Program-made: the position numbers and the translations under genes
Notes under the pieces: model-generated
The model's input: the letters and a program-made list of their open reading frames with translations, nothing else
What the model was told of the DNA's origin: nothing
The model's database searches: none
Shown here: positions 8,037 to 16,504 of the stretch, piece after piece
How the letters are laid out: each line of letters starts with the position of its first letter
How positions within the stretch are numbered: the stretch's first letter is position 1
Assembly: GCA_963751105.1 (NCBI GenBank)
Contig: CAVVTG010000001.1
Span: forward strand, 310,001 to 374,000
Length of the DNA stretch: 64,000 bases
From: JACVRW01 sp963751105
GTDB lineage: Bacteria; Actinomycetota; Thermoleophilia; Solirubrobacterales; Thermoleophilaceae
Direction: 5' to 3'

Positions 8037-9485
8037 GTGTCGATCGCCACCAGGACCTCCCTGCGCAACTTCATCGACGGCGAGTTCGTCGACGCCGCGG
8101 AGGGCGCCACCGAGGATGTCTTGAACCCGGCCACCGGCGAGGTCATCGCCGAGCAGCCGCTGTCCGGCGAGGAGGACGTGAACCGCGCGGTGGCCGCCGC
8201 CAAGCGCGCATTCGGTGGCTGGGCGGCCACGCCGCCCGGAGAGCGCGCCGACGCCCTGTTCAAGCTGGCCGATGCGCTGGCGGAGCACGCAGACGAGATC
8301 TCGGATCTGGAGGCGGCCGACGCCGGCAAGCCCCGCAACGTCTTCCTCGAGGACGAGATGCCCTTCCTGTGCGACAACCTGCGCTTCTTCGGGGGAGCGG
8401 GACGGGTGATGGAGGGCAAGGCCTCCGCCGAGTTCGTGGCCGGGCGCACCTCGATCATCCGGCGCGAGCCGATCGGCGTGGTGGGCCAGATCACCCCCTG
8501 GAACTACCCGCTGATGATGGCCATCTGGAAGATCGGGCCGGCGCTGGCCACCGGCAACACCATCGTGCTCAAGCCGGCCGAGTCGACGCCGGTCTCCACG
8601 GTCAAGCTGGCGGAGCTCGCCGGTGAGATCCTGCCGCCCGGCGTGCTCAACGTGATCACCGGTCACGGCAAGCCGGCGGGCTCTTCGATCGTGACCCACC
8701 CGGACGTCGAGATGGTCTCCCTCACCGGCTCGCCGGGCACCGGCAAGTGGATCGCCGCCGCCGCGGCCGACCAGCTCAAGCGTGTGCACCTCGAGCTCGG
8801 CGGCAAGGCGCCGGTGATCGTCTTCGACGACGTGGACGTGGGCACCGCGCTCGAGACGATCGCGGCCACCGGCCTCTACAACGCCGGGCAGGACTGCACC
8901 GCCGCCACCCGCGTGCTCGCCTCCGCGAAGGTCTACGACGACGTGGTCAGCGGCCTCGCCGACGAGGTCAAGGGCTACCGGGTGGGCGACACGTTCGACC
9001 CGGAGACCACGCTCGGCCCGCTCAACTCGCTGACCCAGCGCGAGCGTGTGGAGGGCTTCCTCGAGCGCCGGCCGCCGGGCGCCGAGATCGTGACCGGGGG
9101 CAACCAGCCCGACCTGCCGGGAGCCTTCCTCGAGCCCACGGTGATCGCCAACCTCGAGCAGGACGACGAGATGATCCAGAACGAGATCTTCGGCCCGGTG
9201 ATCACCGTCCAGCGCTTCGACGACGAGGCCAAGGCGATCGAGTGGGCCAACGGCACCCGCTACGGGCTCGCCTCATCGGTGTGGACCCGGGACATCGCTC
9301 GGGCTCACCGTGTGGCCAACGCGATCCGCTTCGGCACCGTGTGGATCAACGACCACATCACGATGGCCGGTGAGATGCCCCACGGCGGGTTCAAGCAGTC
9401 GGGCTACGGCAAGGACATGTCGCAGTACGCGCTGGAGGACTACACCGAGATCAAGCACGTGATGGTCAACCTCGAGACCGCCTAG
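8037..9485 (+). CDS. NAD-dependent aldehyde dehydrogenase, aminoaldehyde/betaine-aldehyde type
   Basis: Aldehyde dehydrogenase superfamily member of 482 residues. The nucleophile is C287 (NAGQDCTA), the general base E253 (LELGGKAP) and the oxyanion asparagine N156 (PWNYPL). The GQDC context and length resemble 4-aminobutyraldehyde and betaine-aldehyde dehydrogenases. The GTG start at 8037 has AAGGGA upstream and lies 14 nt after ald. Context suggests oxidation of the omega-amino aldehyde made by the upstream aminotransferase, for example 4-aminobutanal to GABA; the exact substrate is inferred. Confidence 0.92.
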   Translation: MSIATRTSLRNFIDGEFVDAAEGATEDVLNPATGEVIAEQPLSGEEDVNRAVAAAKRAFGGWAATPPGERADALFKLADALAEHADEISDLEAADAGKPRNVFLEDEMPFLCDNLRFFGGAGRVMEGKASAEFVAGRTSIIRREPIGVVGQITPWNYPLMMAIWKIGPALATGNTIVLKPAESTPVSTVKLAELAGEILPPGVLNVITGHGKPAGSSIVTHPDVEMVSLTGSPGTGKWIAAAAADQLKRVHLELGGKAPVIVFDDVDVGTALETIAATGLYNAGQDCTAATRVLASAKVYDDVVSGLADEVKGYRVGDTFDPETTLGPLNSLTQRERVEGFLERRPPGAEIVTGGNQPDLPGAFLEPTVIANLEQDDEMIQNEIFGPVITVQRFDDEAKAIEWANGTRYGLASSVWTRDIARAHRVANAIRFGTVWINDHITMAGEMPHGGFKQSGYGKDMSQYALEDYTEIKHVMVNLETA

Positions 9486-9498
9486 CGGTCTTGCGCCC

Positions 9499-10848
9499 GT
9501 GAACCTCGAGACGCCTGAGGTCCGTTACGCGCGCAGCGGCGACCTCAGCATCGCCTACCAGGTGGTGGGCGAGGGCCCGGTGGATCTGATCTTCGTGCCC
9601 TTCATGATCAATCTGGTCTGGGCCTGGGAGCAGCCCATCTTCGTCGACTTCTGCCGCCGGCTCGCTGACTTCTCGCGTCTCATCCTGCTCGACAAGCGTG
9701 GCACCGGCCTGTCCGACCGGCCCCGCGACCTGCCGAGCTTCGAAAGCCGGATGGACGACATCCGCGCCGTGATGGATGACGCCGGCTCCGAGCGGGCCGC
9801 GCTCCTCGGTGCGGGGTCTCCGGGGGGCCAGCTCTGCGCCGTGTTCGCCGCGACCTACCCGGAGCGCGTGGAAGCGCTGATGTTGCACAACACGTGGCCG
9901 CGCGTCGTCTCGGCCCCCGACTACCCGATGGGGAACACGCTCGAGGAGTGGCACAGGCGGGTGCGTGAGACGCGACGCAAGTGGGGTGACCGGGACTACC
10001 AGCTGGGCGAGCTCCGCAAGTACTTCCCGAGCCACGTGGGAGATCCGGAGTTCGAGCACTGGCACGTGAACCACGAGCGTCTGGCCGCGAGCCCGGGGGC
10101 GGCCGCCTGGTTTCTGCGGGTCCTGATGGAGACCGACATCCGCGAGGTGCTGCCGACGATCTCCGTCCCCACGCTGTTGATGTACCAGGAGCGCTACAGC
10201 GACGGCTGTCTCTACCTCGCCGAACGGATCCCGCACGCCGAAGTGCTCGAGGTGTTCTCTCCCGACAGCAGCATCTATGCCGACCAGGGTGTGGCCGACG
10301 CGGCCAAGCGCTTCCTCTCCGAAGGACGGATCGACACGGCCCCCGAACGGGTCCTCACCACGATCCTCTTCACGGACATCGTGGAGTCCACCTCCCATGC
10401 GGCCGAGCTCGGCGACAGCCGCTGGCGCGCGCTCCTCGAGGCCCACCACACCACCGTCCGCGCGCAGCTCGCCCGCTACGGCGGCCACGAGGTCCGCGGC
10501 ACCGGTGACGGCTTCCTGGCCACCTTCGACGGTCCCGCCCGAGCCATTGCCTGCGCTCACGGAGCCATCAAAGCGGTCGGCGAGCTCGGTCTCGACATCC
10601 GGGCGGGCATCCACACCGGCGAGGTGGACCTCGTCGCCGGCAAGGTGGAAGGCATCGCGGTCCACACCGGCGCCCGGATAGCAGCAGAGGCGGGTGGCTG
10701 CGAGGTGCTCGTCTCCAGCATCGTCAGAGACCTCGCCGCGGGCTCGGGTATCGACTTCGAGGACCGCGGCTCACAGCGGCTCAAGGGCGTTCCTGGCGAG
10801 TGGCACCTCTACGCGGCTCGACTCAGCGAGCGGGCGCGAATAGGCTAA
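9499..10848 (+). CDS. Alpha/beta hydrolase fused to class III adenylate/guanylate cyclase domain
   Basis: Two-domain protein of 449 residues. The N-terminal half is an alpha/beta hydrolase (LLDKRGTGLSD strand; nucleophile-elbow serine S107 in GAGSPGG). The C-terminal half (about residues 283-445) is a class III nucleotide cyclase with metal aspartates D293 (FTDIVEST) and D337 (GTGDGF). The usual Lys before GDG is Arg (R333), and the catalytic Asn of the N-x3-R motif is His (H389, with R393 kept), as in a subgroup of actinobacterial/proteobacterial cyclases, so product and activity are uncertain. A cyclic-nucleotide-binding protein gene starts 8 nt after its stop, suggesting paired function. 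Confidence 0.88.
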   Translation: MNLETPEVRYARSGDLSIAYQVVGEGPVDLIFVPFMINLVWAWEQPIFVDFCRRLADFSRLILLDKRGTGLSDRPRDLPSFESRMDDIRAVMDDAGSERAALLGAGSPGGQLCAVFAATYPERVEALMLHNTWPRVVSAPDYPMGNTLEEWHRRVRETRRKWGDRDYQLGELRKYFPSHVGDPEFEHWHVNHERLAASPGAAAWFLRVLMETDIREVLPTISVPTLLMYQERYSDGCLYLAERIPHAEVLEVFSPDSSIYADQGVADAAKRFLSEGRIDTAPERVLTTILFTDIVESTSHAAELGDSRWRALLEAHHTTVRAQLARYGGHEVRGTGDGFLATFDGPARAIACAHGAIKAVGELGLDIRAGIHTGEVDLVAGKVEGIAVHTGARIAAEAGGCEVLVSSIVRDLAAGSGIDFEDRGSQRLKGVPGEWHLYAARLSERARIG

Positions 10849-10855
10849 CGCGCGT

Positions 10856-11290
10856 ATGAGCTTGTTCAGCCAGGACACCAAGGTGCAGGCGCTCAAGAGC
10901 GCGCCGCTCTTCGAAGGGCTGTCCCGCAAGCACCTCACCCAGCTGGCGCGGGTGTCGGAGGACCTCGAGGTCGAGCCGGGCACGGTGCTCACCAAGGAGG
11001 GTGAGATCGGGCACGAGTTCTTCGTGATCGTCGACGGCGAGATCAAGGTCACCAGAAAGAAGAGGCGCATCGCCACCCGGGGCGGCGGCGACTTCGTGGG
11101 CGAGATCGCTCTGCTCGAGGACGTACCGCGCACGGCGACGGTCACCGCCGAGACGCAGGTGCGGCTGTTCGTCCTCACCGGCAAGGACTTCCGGCAGCTG
11201 CTGGACGAGAACCCGGCCGTGGAGCGCAAGGTCCTGCGGGCTCTCGCGCGGCGGCTGGCCCATGCGTCGACCGACCCAGCGGTCGCTTAG
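10856..11290 (+). CDS. Stand-alone cyclic-nucleotide-binding domain protein
   Basis: Single CRP/FNR-type cyclic nucleotide-binding domain, 144 residues, without a helix-turn-helix or other effector domain. The phosphate-binding cassette is complete: GEIALLEDVPRTAT at residues 82-95, with E83 (ribose) and R92 (phosphate), which predicts cAMP/cGMP binding. The C-terminal helix ends shortly after the domain. The ATG at 10856 lies 8 nt after the stop of the cyclase fusion, a strong hint that it reads out the product of that cyclase. How the signal is passed on cannot be seen; such proteins may act by binding partner proteins. Confidence 0.88.
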   Translation: MSLFSQDTKVQALKSAPLFEGLSRKHLTQLARVSEDLEVEPGTVLTKEGEIGHEFFVIVDGEIKVTRKKRRIATRGGGDFVGEIALLEDVPRTATVTAETQVRLFVLTGKDFRQLLDENPAVERKVLRALARRLAHASTDPAVA

Positions 11291-11295
11291 GCGCC

Positions 11296-11889
11296 TCAGG
11301 CGCCCGCGGGCAGGGCTTGGATCCGCTCGAGCTCGGAGCGCAGCCGCTCCACCAGCTCGTGGCCGGGGATCAGCTGGTCGAGCATGTCCAGGCTCTCCCG
11401 GTAGTGGTCGAGCTTCATCCGCGCCGCGGGCTCCAGCGGACCGCGCGTGCCGATCAGCCTCAGCTCGCGAGCCTTCGAGACCTTGTCTGCGGCGAAGATC
11501 ACCGCCGCGTTCTCACCCGCCGCGGCCACCTGGAGGCGTAGGGCCGCCTTGCGCTCGGCGGCGTCCTCGATCGCCGGGTCGTCGGTAACGGCGGCCACCA
11601 GCCGGGCCACCTCGGGCCCAAAGCGCTCCTCGAGGTCCGCGCGATTGGCGCTCGTGTCCTCGATCACGTCGTGGAGCACGCCGGCCGCCACCACCTCGTC
11701 CTCGTAGCCGGCATCGTGCAGCAGGCCGGCCACCTCCTGCGGATGCATCACGAAGGGGGCGTCGTCCACCTCGCGCCGCTGGCCGGCGTGATGTTCGTCG
11801 GCGAACTCGAGCGCCTTGAGGGTGCGGGGCATCGTCCGCGCAAAGCGGCTCTGTTCTCTACGCTCTTCCGCCGATCTCTCGGAAGCCAT
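11296..11889 (-). CDS. HD-domain phosphohydrolase, (p)ppGpp hydrolase-like (MESH1/SpoT type)
   Basis: Small HD-fold metal phosphohydrolase of 197 residues resembling the hydrolase domain of RelA/SpoT proteins. Metal ligands include H49 (MHP), the HD pair H73-D74 in VLHDVIEDT and D135 (AADKVSKAR), in the order seen in stand-alone (p)ppGpp hydrolases. There is no synthetase, TGS or ACT domain. ATG 11889 opens a gene divergent from the sulfatase-like lipoprotein gene and convergent with the cyclic-nucleotide-binding gene (5-nt gap). Degradation of (p)ppGpp or a related nucleotide is inferred from the family. Confidence 0.85.
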   Translation of the reverse strand: MASERSAEERREQSRFARTMPRTLKALEFADEHHAGQRREVDDAPFVMHPQEVAGLLHDAGYEDEVVAAGVLHDVIEDTSANRADLEERFGPEVARLVAAVTDDPAIEDAAERKAALRLQVAAAGENAAVIFAADKVSKARELRLIGTRGPLEPAARMKLDHYRESLDMLDQLIPGHELVERLRSELERIQALPAGA

Positions 11890-11998
11890 TTCGATTCCGC
11901 ATTCTCCACGACTTTGATGGATTGCGGTCTGTTACCGCTTTGCGGCCGATTCGTTACCCGCCGGTGATCCGTCGGGGACGCTCGCTAACACGCAAGTC

Positions 11999-13576
11999 AT
12001 GAAATCCCACCTCACCCGCCTGGTTGTCGCTGCCGCTCTCGCCGGCGTCCTCGTGGCGGGTCCGGCCTGCGGCGGCGAAGCAGCGCCGAAGACGGCCGCC
12101 ATCGTCCCGGCGGCGGCCGAGGCGCGGAACCCCGCGCGGACGCCGCCCGGGCGGCCCAGCGTGGTGCTGATCGTGCTGGACGAGTTCCCAGGCGACTCGC
12201 TGCTCGGTCCTGACGGGCGGATCGACCGCGGGCGCTATCCCAACTTCGCGTCGCTGGCCGAGGACTCCACGTGGTTTCGCAACGCCTACTCCTCCTACGA
12301 CTCCACCACCAAGGCCGTGCCGCTCATCCTCGACGGCATGCGCCCGGCGCCCGGCACCGCACCGGAGGCCCGCGACCATCCGCGCTCGCTGTTCACCGCA
12401 CTGGCGGATCGCGGCTATCGCATCGCCGCGTCCGAGGAGGCCACCGCGCTGTGCCCGCCGGCTGCCTGCCCCGGGGCACGCACCCGCAGGCCGGCGATCA
12501 TCCCGAACCTGAACGGGGGCCGTCCCGAGCGCTTCCGGCGCTTCGTACGCAGCATCCGCTCCAGCGGCCGCCCCACACTGTGGATGAAGCACGTGCTGCT
12601 TCCCCACGGGCCCTACCTGTACCTGCCCTCGGGCGCCCGGACACGAGACGGCGCGCGCGACCTCGTGCCGAACATGAACGGCCTGCGCGGGTTCGGTCAT
12701 CCCTACCTGACCCGTCACAACGAGCAGCGCTACCTGCTTCAGCTCGGCTTCGTGGACCGCCTGATCGGACAGCTCACGCGAAAGCTCGAGCGGACGGGCC
12801 TCTATGACGACACGCTCATCGTGGTCACCGCCGACCACGGCTTCGCCTGGCAGGTGGGCGTCGACACGCGTCGCAGCGTGAGCCCCGGCAACGTCGAGGA
12901 GCTGACCCCGGTGCCGTTGTTCGTCAAGGCGCCGGGGCAGCGGCGGGGGCGGGTCAGCGGCGCCTACGCCCAGACGCTCGATGTGACCCCCACGATCGCC
13001 GACCTCCTCGGTGTGAAGCTCGGCTACCGGACCGACGGGCGCTCGGCCTTCTCACCTGCGGTGCGCCGGCGACGCGGCGTGGCGGTGACCACCCGGGACT
13101 TCAGCTCGATCGTGCGCATCTCCGGCCCGAGCTGGAGGGCCCGTCGGCGCGCCGTGGTCGAGCGGAGGCTCGGCGAGCTCGGTTCGGGGGATTGGGCCAG
13201 CCTGTACACCGGCATCGGGGCTCACCGCGAGCTGCTCGGGCGGGAGCCCGGGCCGCAGGCCGGCTCCTCCGCCGGTGCGGTGCGCGCGAGCATTGCCGCC
13301 GACGGCGGCTACGGCCGCGTGCGAAGGGCGAGCGGGCTCGTCCCCGCCCAGGTGGCCGGCGATCTGCGCGGCGGCCAGCCGGGGCAGGAACGCGACCTGG
13401 CGGTGGCGGTCAACGGGCGCATCGAGTCCGTGGGACGCAGCTTCCACCTCACCGGTGACGCCACGGAACACTTCGCGCTGAACGTGCCCGAGGCGGCGCT
13501 GAGGGAGGGCCGCAATCGGGTCGAGCTGTACGAGGTCACCGCGGGTGGGCGGCTGCGCCTGCTGGCTCGCTCGTAA
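11999..13576 (+). CDS. Sulfatase/alkaline-phosphatase-superfamily lipoprotein, copy 1
   Basis: Exported protein of 525 residues with a lipoprotein signal (basic N-terminus, hydrophobic core, lipobox AGPAC near residue 25). The fold is the sulfatase/alkaline phosphatase superfamily: a metal-binding strand VVLIVLDEFPGD, a probable threonine nucleophile in the STTKAVP segment, the metal-binding TADHGFAW near residue 280 and a DVTPTIADLLG strand. No sulfatase C/S-x-P-x-R signature is present, so formylglycine-dependent sulfatase activity is unlikely; a phosphodiesterase or phosphotransferase acting on the cell surface is more likely. A paralog follows 33 nt downstream. The C-terminal 150 residues (AVNGRIESVG region) form a separate beta-rich domain shared with it. 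Confidence 0.8.
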   Translation: MKSHLTRLVVAAALAGVLVAGPACGGEAAPKTAAIVPAAAEARNPARTPPGRPSVVLIVLDEFPGDSLLGPDGRIDRGRYPNFASLAEDSTWFRNAYSSYDSTTKAVPLILDGMRPAPGTAPEARDHPRSLFTALADRGYRIAASEEATALCPPAACPGARTRRPAIIPNLNGGRPERFRRFVRSIRSSGRPTLWMKHVLLPHGPYLYLPSGARTRDGARDLVPNMNGLRGFGHPYLTRHNEQRYLLQLGFVDRLIGQLTRKLERTGLYDDTLIVVTADHGFAWQVGVDTRRSVSPGNVEELTPVPLFVKAPGQRRGRVSGAYAQTLDVTPTIADLLGVKLGYRTDGRSAFSPAVRRRRGVAVTTRDFSSIVRISGPSWRARRRAVVERRLGELGSGDWASLYTGIGAHRELLGREPGPQAGSSAGAVRASIAADGGYGRVRRASGLVPAQVAGDLRGGQPGQERDLAVAVNGRIESVGRSFHLTGDATEHFALNVPEAALREGRNRVELYEVTAGGRLRLLARS

Positions 13577-13609
13577 CACCGGGGTAACTTCTCTTTTACA
13601 TTCCTCTGG

Positions 13610-15166
13610 GTGATCCAGAGGATTTACGCCGCGGGCCTCGTGGCCGCGCTCATGCTGGCCTGCGGCTGCGCCGGCGATGCCGGCGATGGCTCGGTGGCGC
13701 GCGGGGGCGAGGACAAACCGCCGGTGGTGCTGCTCATCCTCGACGAGTTCCCCACCGACGACCTCCTCGGCCCGGACGGTCGCATCGACGCTGAGCGCTA
13801 TCCCAACTTCGCCGAGCTGGCCTCGATCTCCACCTGGTTCCCCAACGCCACCACGATCTACGACTCGACCTTCAGCGCGGTGCCGAGCATCCTCGACGCC
13901 CGTCTGCCCGCACCGCGCACCGCGCCGGATGTGCGCAGCCACCAGCCGAGCATCTTCCACCTCGTGAACCGGATGGGCTACGAGATCCACAAGGTGGAGT
14001 CGGCCACCGCGGTCTGCCCGCCGCGGATCTGCGAAGGCGCCCGCGCGCGCCGGCCCAGCGTGCTCGACCGGCTGAAAGGCGGCGGGCGCCCCGCGCGGCT
14101 GCACCGGTGGATCAGGGAGATCCGGCCGCGGGAGCGACCCGCGTTCTACGTGCACCACGCGCTGCTGCCGCACGAGCCCTGGATCTATCTCCCGTCGGGC
14201 CGGCCGGACCGGCCGAGTGGCGAAGATCCAATCGAAGGTCTCAACTCGAAGGCCGGCTTCGCCAACGCCGACCTATCCAAGCACAACCACATGCGGCATC
14301 TGCTCCAGGTGGGCTACACGGACCTCCAGCTCGGCCGGCTGCTCGACCGCCTGCGCCGCACGGGACTGCTGAGGCGCTCGGCGATCGTGGTGGTAGCCGA
14401 TCACGGCTACGCGTTCGACCTCGGGGTCGAAAGCCGACGGCTGGTGACCGAGGGAACGATCGACGAGGTCGGCCCGGTGCCCTTCTTCGTCAAGGCGCCC
14501 GGGCAGATGAAGGGAGAGGTGGACGAGAGCCTGGTGCGAAACATCGACGTCGTTCCGACTCTGGCCGAGTTCCTCGGCGCGCGGGTGTGGTGGCGCCACG
14601 ACGGCCTCCCGGTCAGCGCGCCCGAGTCACGCGCCCGTGAGGAGGTTGCCATTCAGACGCGTGACTACCAGCGCGTGATCCGCATCGGTCGCGCGGAGCT
14701 GGCCGCTCGCCGCGCGGCCAACCGGCTGCGCTGGGCGCGGCTCTTCGGCACGGGAGTGCAGAGCCGGTTGCTGTTCGGCGACCCGTGGGCGAGCGTGTAC
14801 AGGATCGGACCTCACCCCGAGCTGCTCGACCGCCGCGTCGCCGGCGTCGCCGTGCGCCGCGAGACGGACTATGCGACGGTGGCCAACGCCGGCCTGCTGC
14901 GCACGGTGAGCAGTTCCGCCTCGATCCAGCCCACCCGGATCACCGGCACGCTGTCCGGGGGGCAACCCAACGGCGTCCGTGACCTCGCCGTGGCCGTCAA
15001 CGGCCGCATTCGTGCGGTGGGTCGAAGCTTCCGACTGGGGCGCCGCCCGGCCGAGTACTTCTCGTTCGTGGTTCCCGAGAGCGCGCTGCGGCCCGGGGCC
15101 AACCGCGCCAGACTGTTCGAGGTCGGCGGGGGAGGACGTACGCTGATCTCGCTCGGTGGCAGCTAG
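13610..15166 (+). CDS. Sulfatase/alkaline-phosphatase-superfamily lipoprotein, copy 2
   Basis: Paralog of the preceding gene, 518 residues, colinear over its full length: LILDEFPTDD metal strand, STFSAVPSIL in place of the STTKAVP nucleophile segment, VADHGYAFDLG metal motif and the same C-terminal AVNGRIRAVG domain. The nucleophile residue therefore differs (Thr/Ser context changed), so substrate or activity may differ. The signal ends in a lipobox near LMLACGC. GTG 13610 is used; an internal palindromic CTAG at the 3' end gives a stop shared with the convergent membrane protein gene. The tandem pair most likely arose by duplication. Confidence 0.8.
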   Translation: MIQRIYAAGLVAALMLACGCAGDAGDGSVARGGEDKPPVVLLILDEFPTDDLLGPDGRIDAERYPNFAELASISTWFPNATTIYDSTFSAVPSILDARLPAPRTAPDVRSHQPSIFHLVNRMGYEIHKVESATAVCPPRICEGARARRPSVLDRLKGGGRPARLHRWIREIRPRERPAFYVHHALLPHEPWIYLPSGRPDRPSGEDPIEGLNSKAGFANADLSKHNHMRHLLQVGYTDLQLGRLLDRLRRTGLLRRSAIVVVADHGYAFDLGVESRRLVTEGTIDEVGPVPFFVKAPGQMKGEVDESLVRNIDVVPTLAEFLGARVWWRHDGLPVSAPESRAREEVAIQTRDYQRVIRIGRAELAARRAANRLRWARLFGTGVQSRLLFGDPWASVYRIGPHPELLDRRVAGVAVRRETDYATVANAGLLRTVSSSASIQPTRITGTLSGGQPNGVRDLAVAVNGRIRAVGRSFRLGRRPAEYFSFVVPESALRPGANRARLFEVGGGGRTLISLGGS

Positions 15167-15783
15167 GGAGCGCTCCGAAAGCTCGAGTTGGGTTCGGCGC
15201 TTCGGTCGAGCGTGACGTCCGCCTTGCCGCCGCTCGTGTCGACGAAGGCGCAGAAGTAGCGCTCCCGGTCGTCGCGCGCGATGCAGGTGCGGAAGTAGTC
15301 GTCGCTCAGTCGCACGGTGTTGGCGGTCTCGAGGTTGCGGATCAGCTCGGGGTTCTGGGTATGGAGCACGAGCTGGCGAAAGGCGCTGGCGTTGCGCTCC
15401 GTGGCCTCGGTCTCGGACACCACGGTGGGTCGCGCCGCGAGCCCGGCGGCCACTACGCCCACCACACTCGCCAGCAGCAAGCCGGTGCCGATGCGATCGG
15501 TGAGCACCTCGAGCTGGGCCCGCGGCGGGCTGCCGGCTTCGGCCGCCGGGCGGCGGCGCCATATGCGACGCGCCAGCCAGGGTGCCAGAGCGCCGATGAG
15601 CACCAGATTCGCGAACGTGGCCAGCAGGATGCCCGGCACGATGTCCACACCGGTGCTGATCGGGGGCAGGCGGTGGAGGATCACTCCGTCGACCAGCGTC
15701 AGGACGATGAAGGCCGGCCACATCGTGGCTCCGCGCAAGCGCCAGCGCATCCGGGCCGGCCAGAAGCGCTCCTCGCTCTTCAC
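15163..15783 (-). CDS. Membrane protein of unknown function
   Basis: 206-residue protein with about three hydrophobic segments (near residues 20-40, 48-70 and 100-118) and a soluble C-terminal domain of about 90 residues with two cysteines (RTCIARDDRERYFCAF) that could form a disulfide. No family is recognised. The GTG start at 15783 is close to and divergent from lipB. Its stop shares a CTAG with the stop of the upstream-facing lipoprotein gene (4-nt convergent overlap). The C-terminal domain is probably exposed outside the membrane; function unknown. Confidence 0.65.
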   Translation of the reverse strand: MKSEERFWPARMRWRLRGATMWPAFIVLTLVDGVILHRLPPISTGVDIVPGILLATFANLVLIGALAPWLARRIWRRRPAAEAGSPPRAQLEVLTDRIGTGLLLASVVGVVAAGLAARPTVVSETEATERNASAFRQLVLHTQNPELIRNLETANTVRLSDDYFRTCIARDDRERYFCAFVDTSGGKADVTLDRSAEPNSSFRSAP

Positions 15784-15805
15784 CCGGCCAAGGCTAGAGG
15801 CCGCG

Positions 15806-16504
15806 GTGGGTAGCCTCTATGGAGTGTCCGAGCTCTGGGTCGCTCAACTCCCGTCCCTTCCCTACCGCGACGGGCTCGCCCTTCAGGAGCGGCTGCGCGA
15901 GCGCCGGCAGGCGGGCGAGCTTCCCGACCTGCTGCTGGTGCTCGAGCACCCTCCGGTCTACACGAAGGGCAGGCGCACCGAGCCCGGTGACCTGCCGTTC
16001 GGCGAGGACTGGTACCGCGACCGCGGTATCGAGGTGTGCGAGACCGACCGGGGCGGCCGCGTGACCTACCACGGGCCCGGCCAGCTCGTGGCCTACCCGG
16101 TGATGGCGGTCGAGCGGGTGGCCGACTTCGTGCACACCATCGAGGACGCGATCCAGGCGGCGCTGGCCGACGAGGGCATCGCGGCCGAGCCCCGGGACAC
16201 GCCCTTCACCGGCGTGTGGGCCGGCGAGGCCAAGATCGCCTCGATCGGCGTGCGCGTGTCGGGCGGGGTCTCCACTCACGGCCTGGCGGTGAACGTGGAC
16301 AACGACCTCACGCCGTTCGAGTGGATCGTGCCGTGCGGGATCGACCAGGTGAGCGTGACGTCGGTGGCGCGCGAGACCGGGCGCCGGCCGTCGCTGCCCT
16401 GTTTTCGCAAGCGCATGGCCTGGCGCTTCGCCGAGGCCTTCGGACTGCGGCAGCGCCTGGTGTCCATAGAGCGGCTGCTCGAGCGAGAGCGGGTGGCCGC
16501 GTGA
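15806..16504 (+). CDS. lipB: Lipoyl(octanoyl) transferase LipB
   Basis: Transfers octanoyl groups from acyl-carrier protein to lipoyl domains of 2-oxoacid dehydrogenases and the glycine cleavage H protein. The RGGRVTYHGPGQLVAYP motif is present; the catalytic pair is K143 (AKIASIGV) and C177 (VPCG) counting from GTG 15806. The open frame extends far upstream, but GTG 15806 (with AGAGG 5 nt upstream) or GTG 15824 gives the family length of about 226-232 residues. The stop overlaps the lipA start as GTGA, so the two lipoylation genes are translationally coupled. Confidence 0.95.
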   Translation: MGSLYGVSELWVAQLPSLPYRDGLALQERLRERRQAGELPDLLLVLEHPPVYTKGRRTEPGDLPFGEDWYRDRGIEVCETDRGGRVTYHGPGQLVAYPVMAVERVADFVHTIEDAIQAALADEGIAAEPRDTPFTGVWAGEAKIASIGVRVSGGVSTHGLAVNVDNDLTPFEWIVPCGIDQVSVTSVARETGRRPSLPCFRKRMAWRFAEAFGLRQRLVSIERLLERERVAA

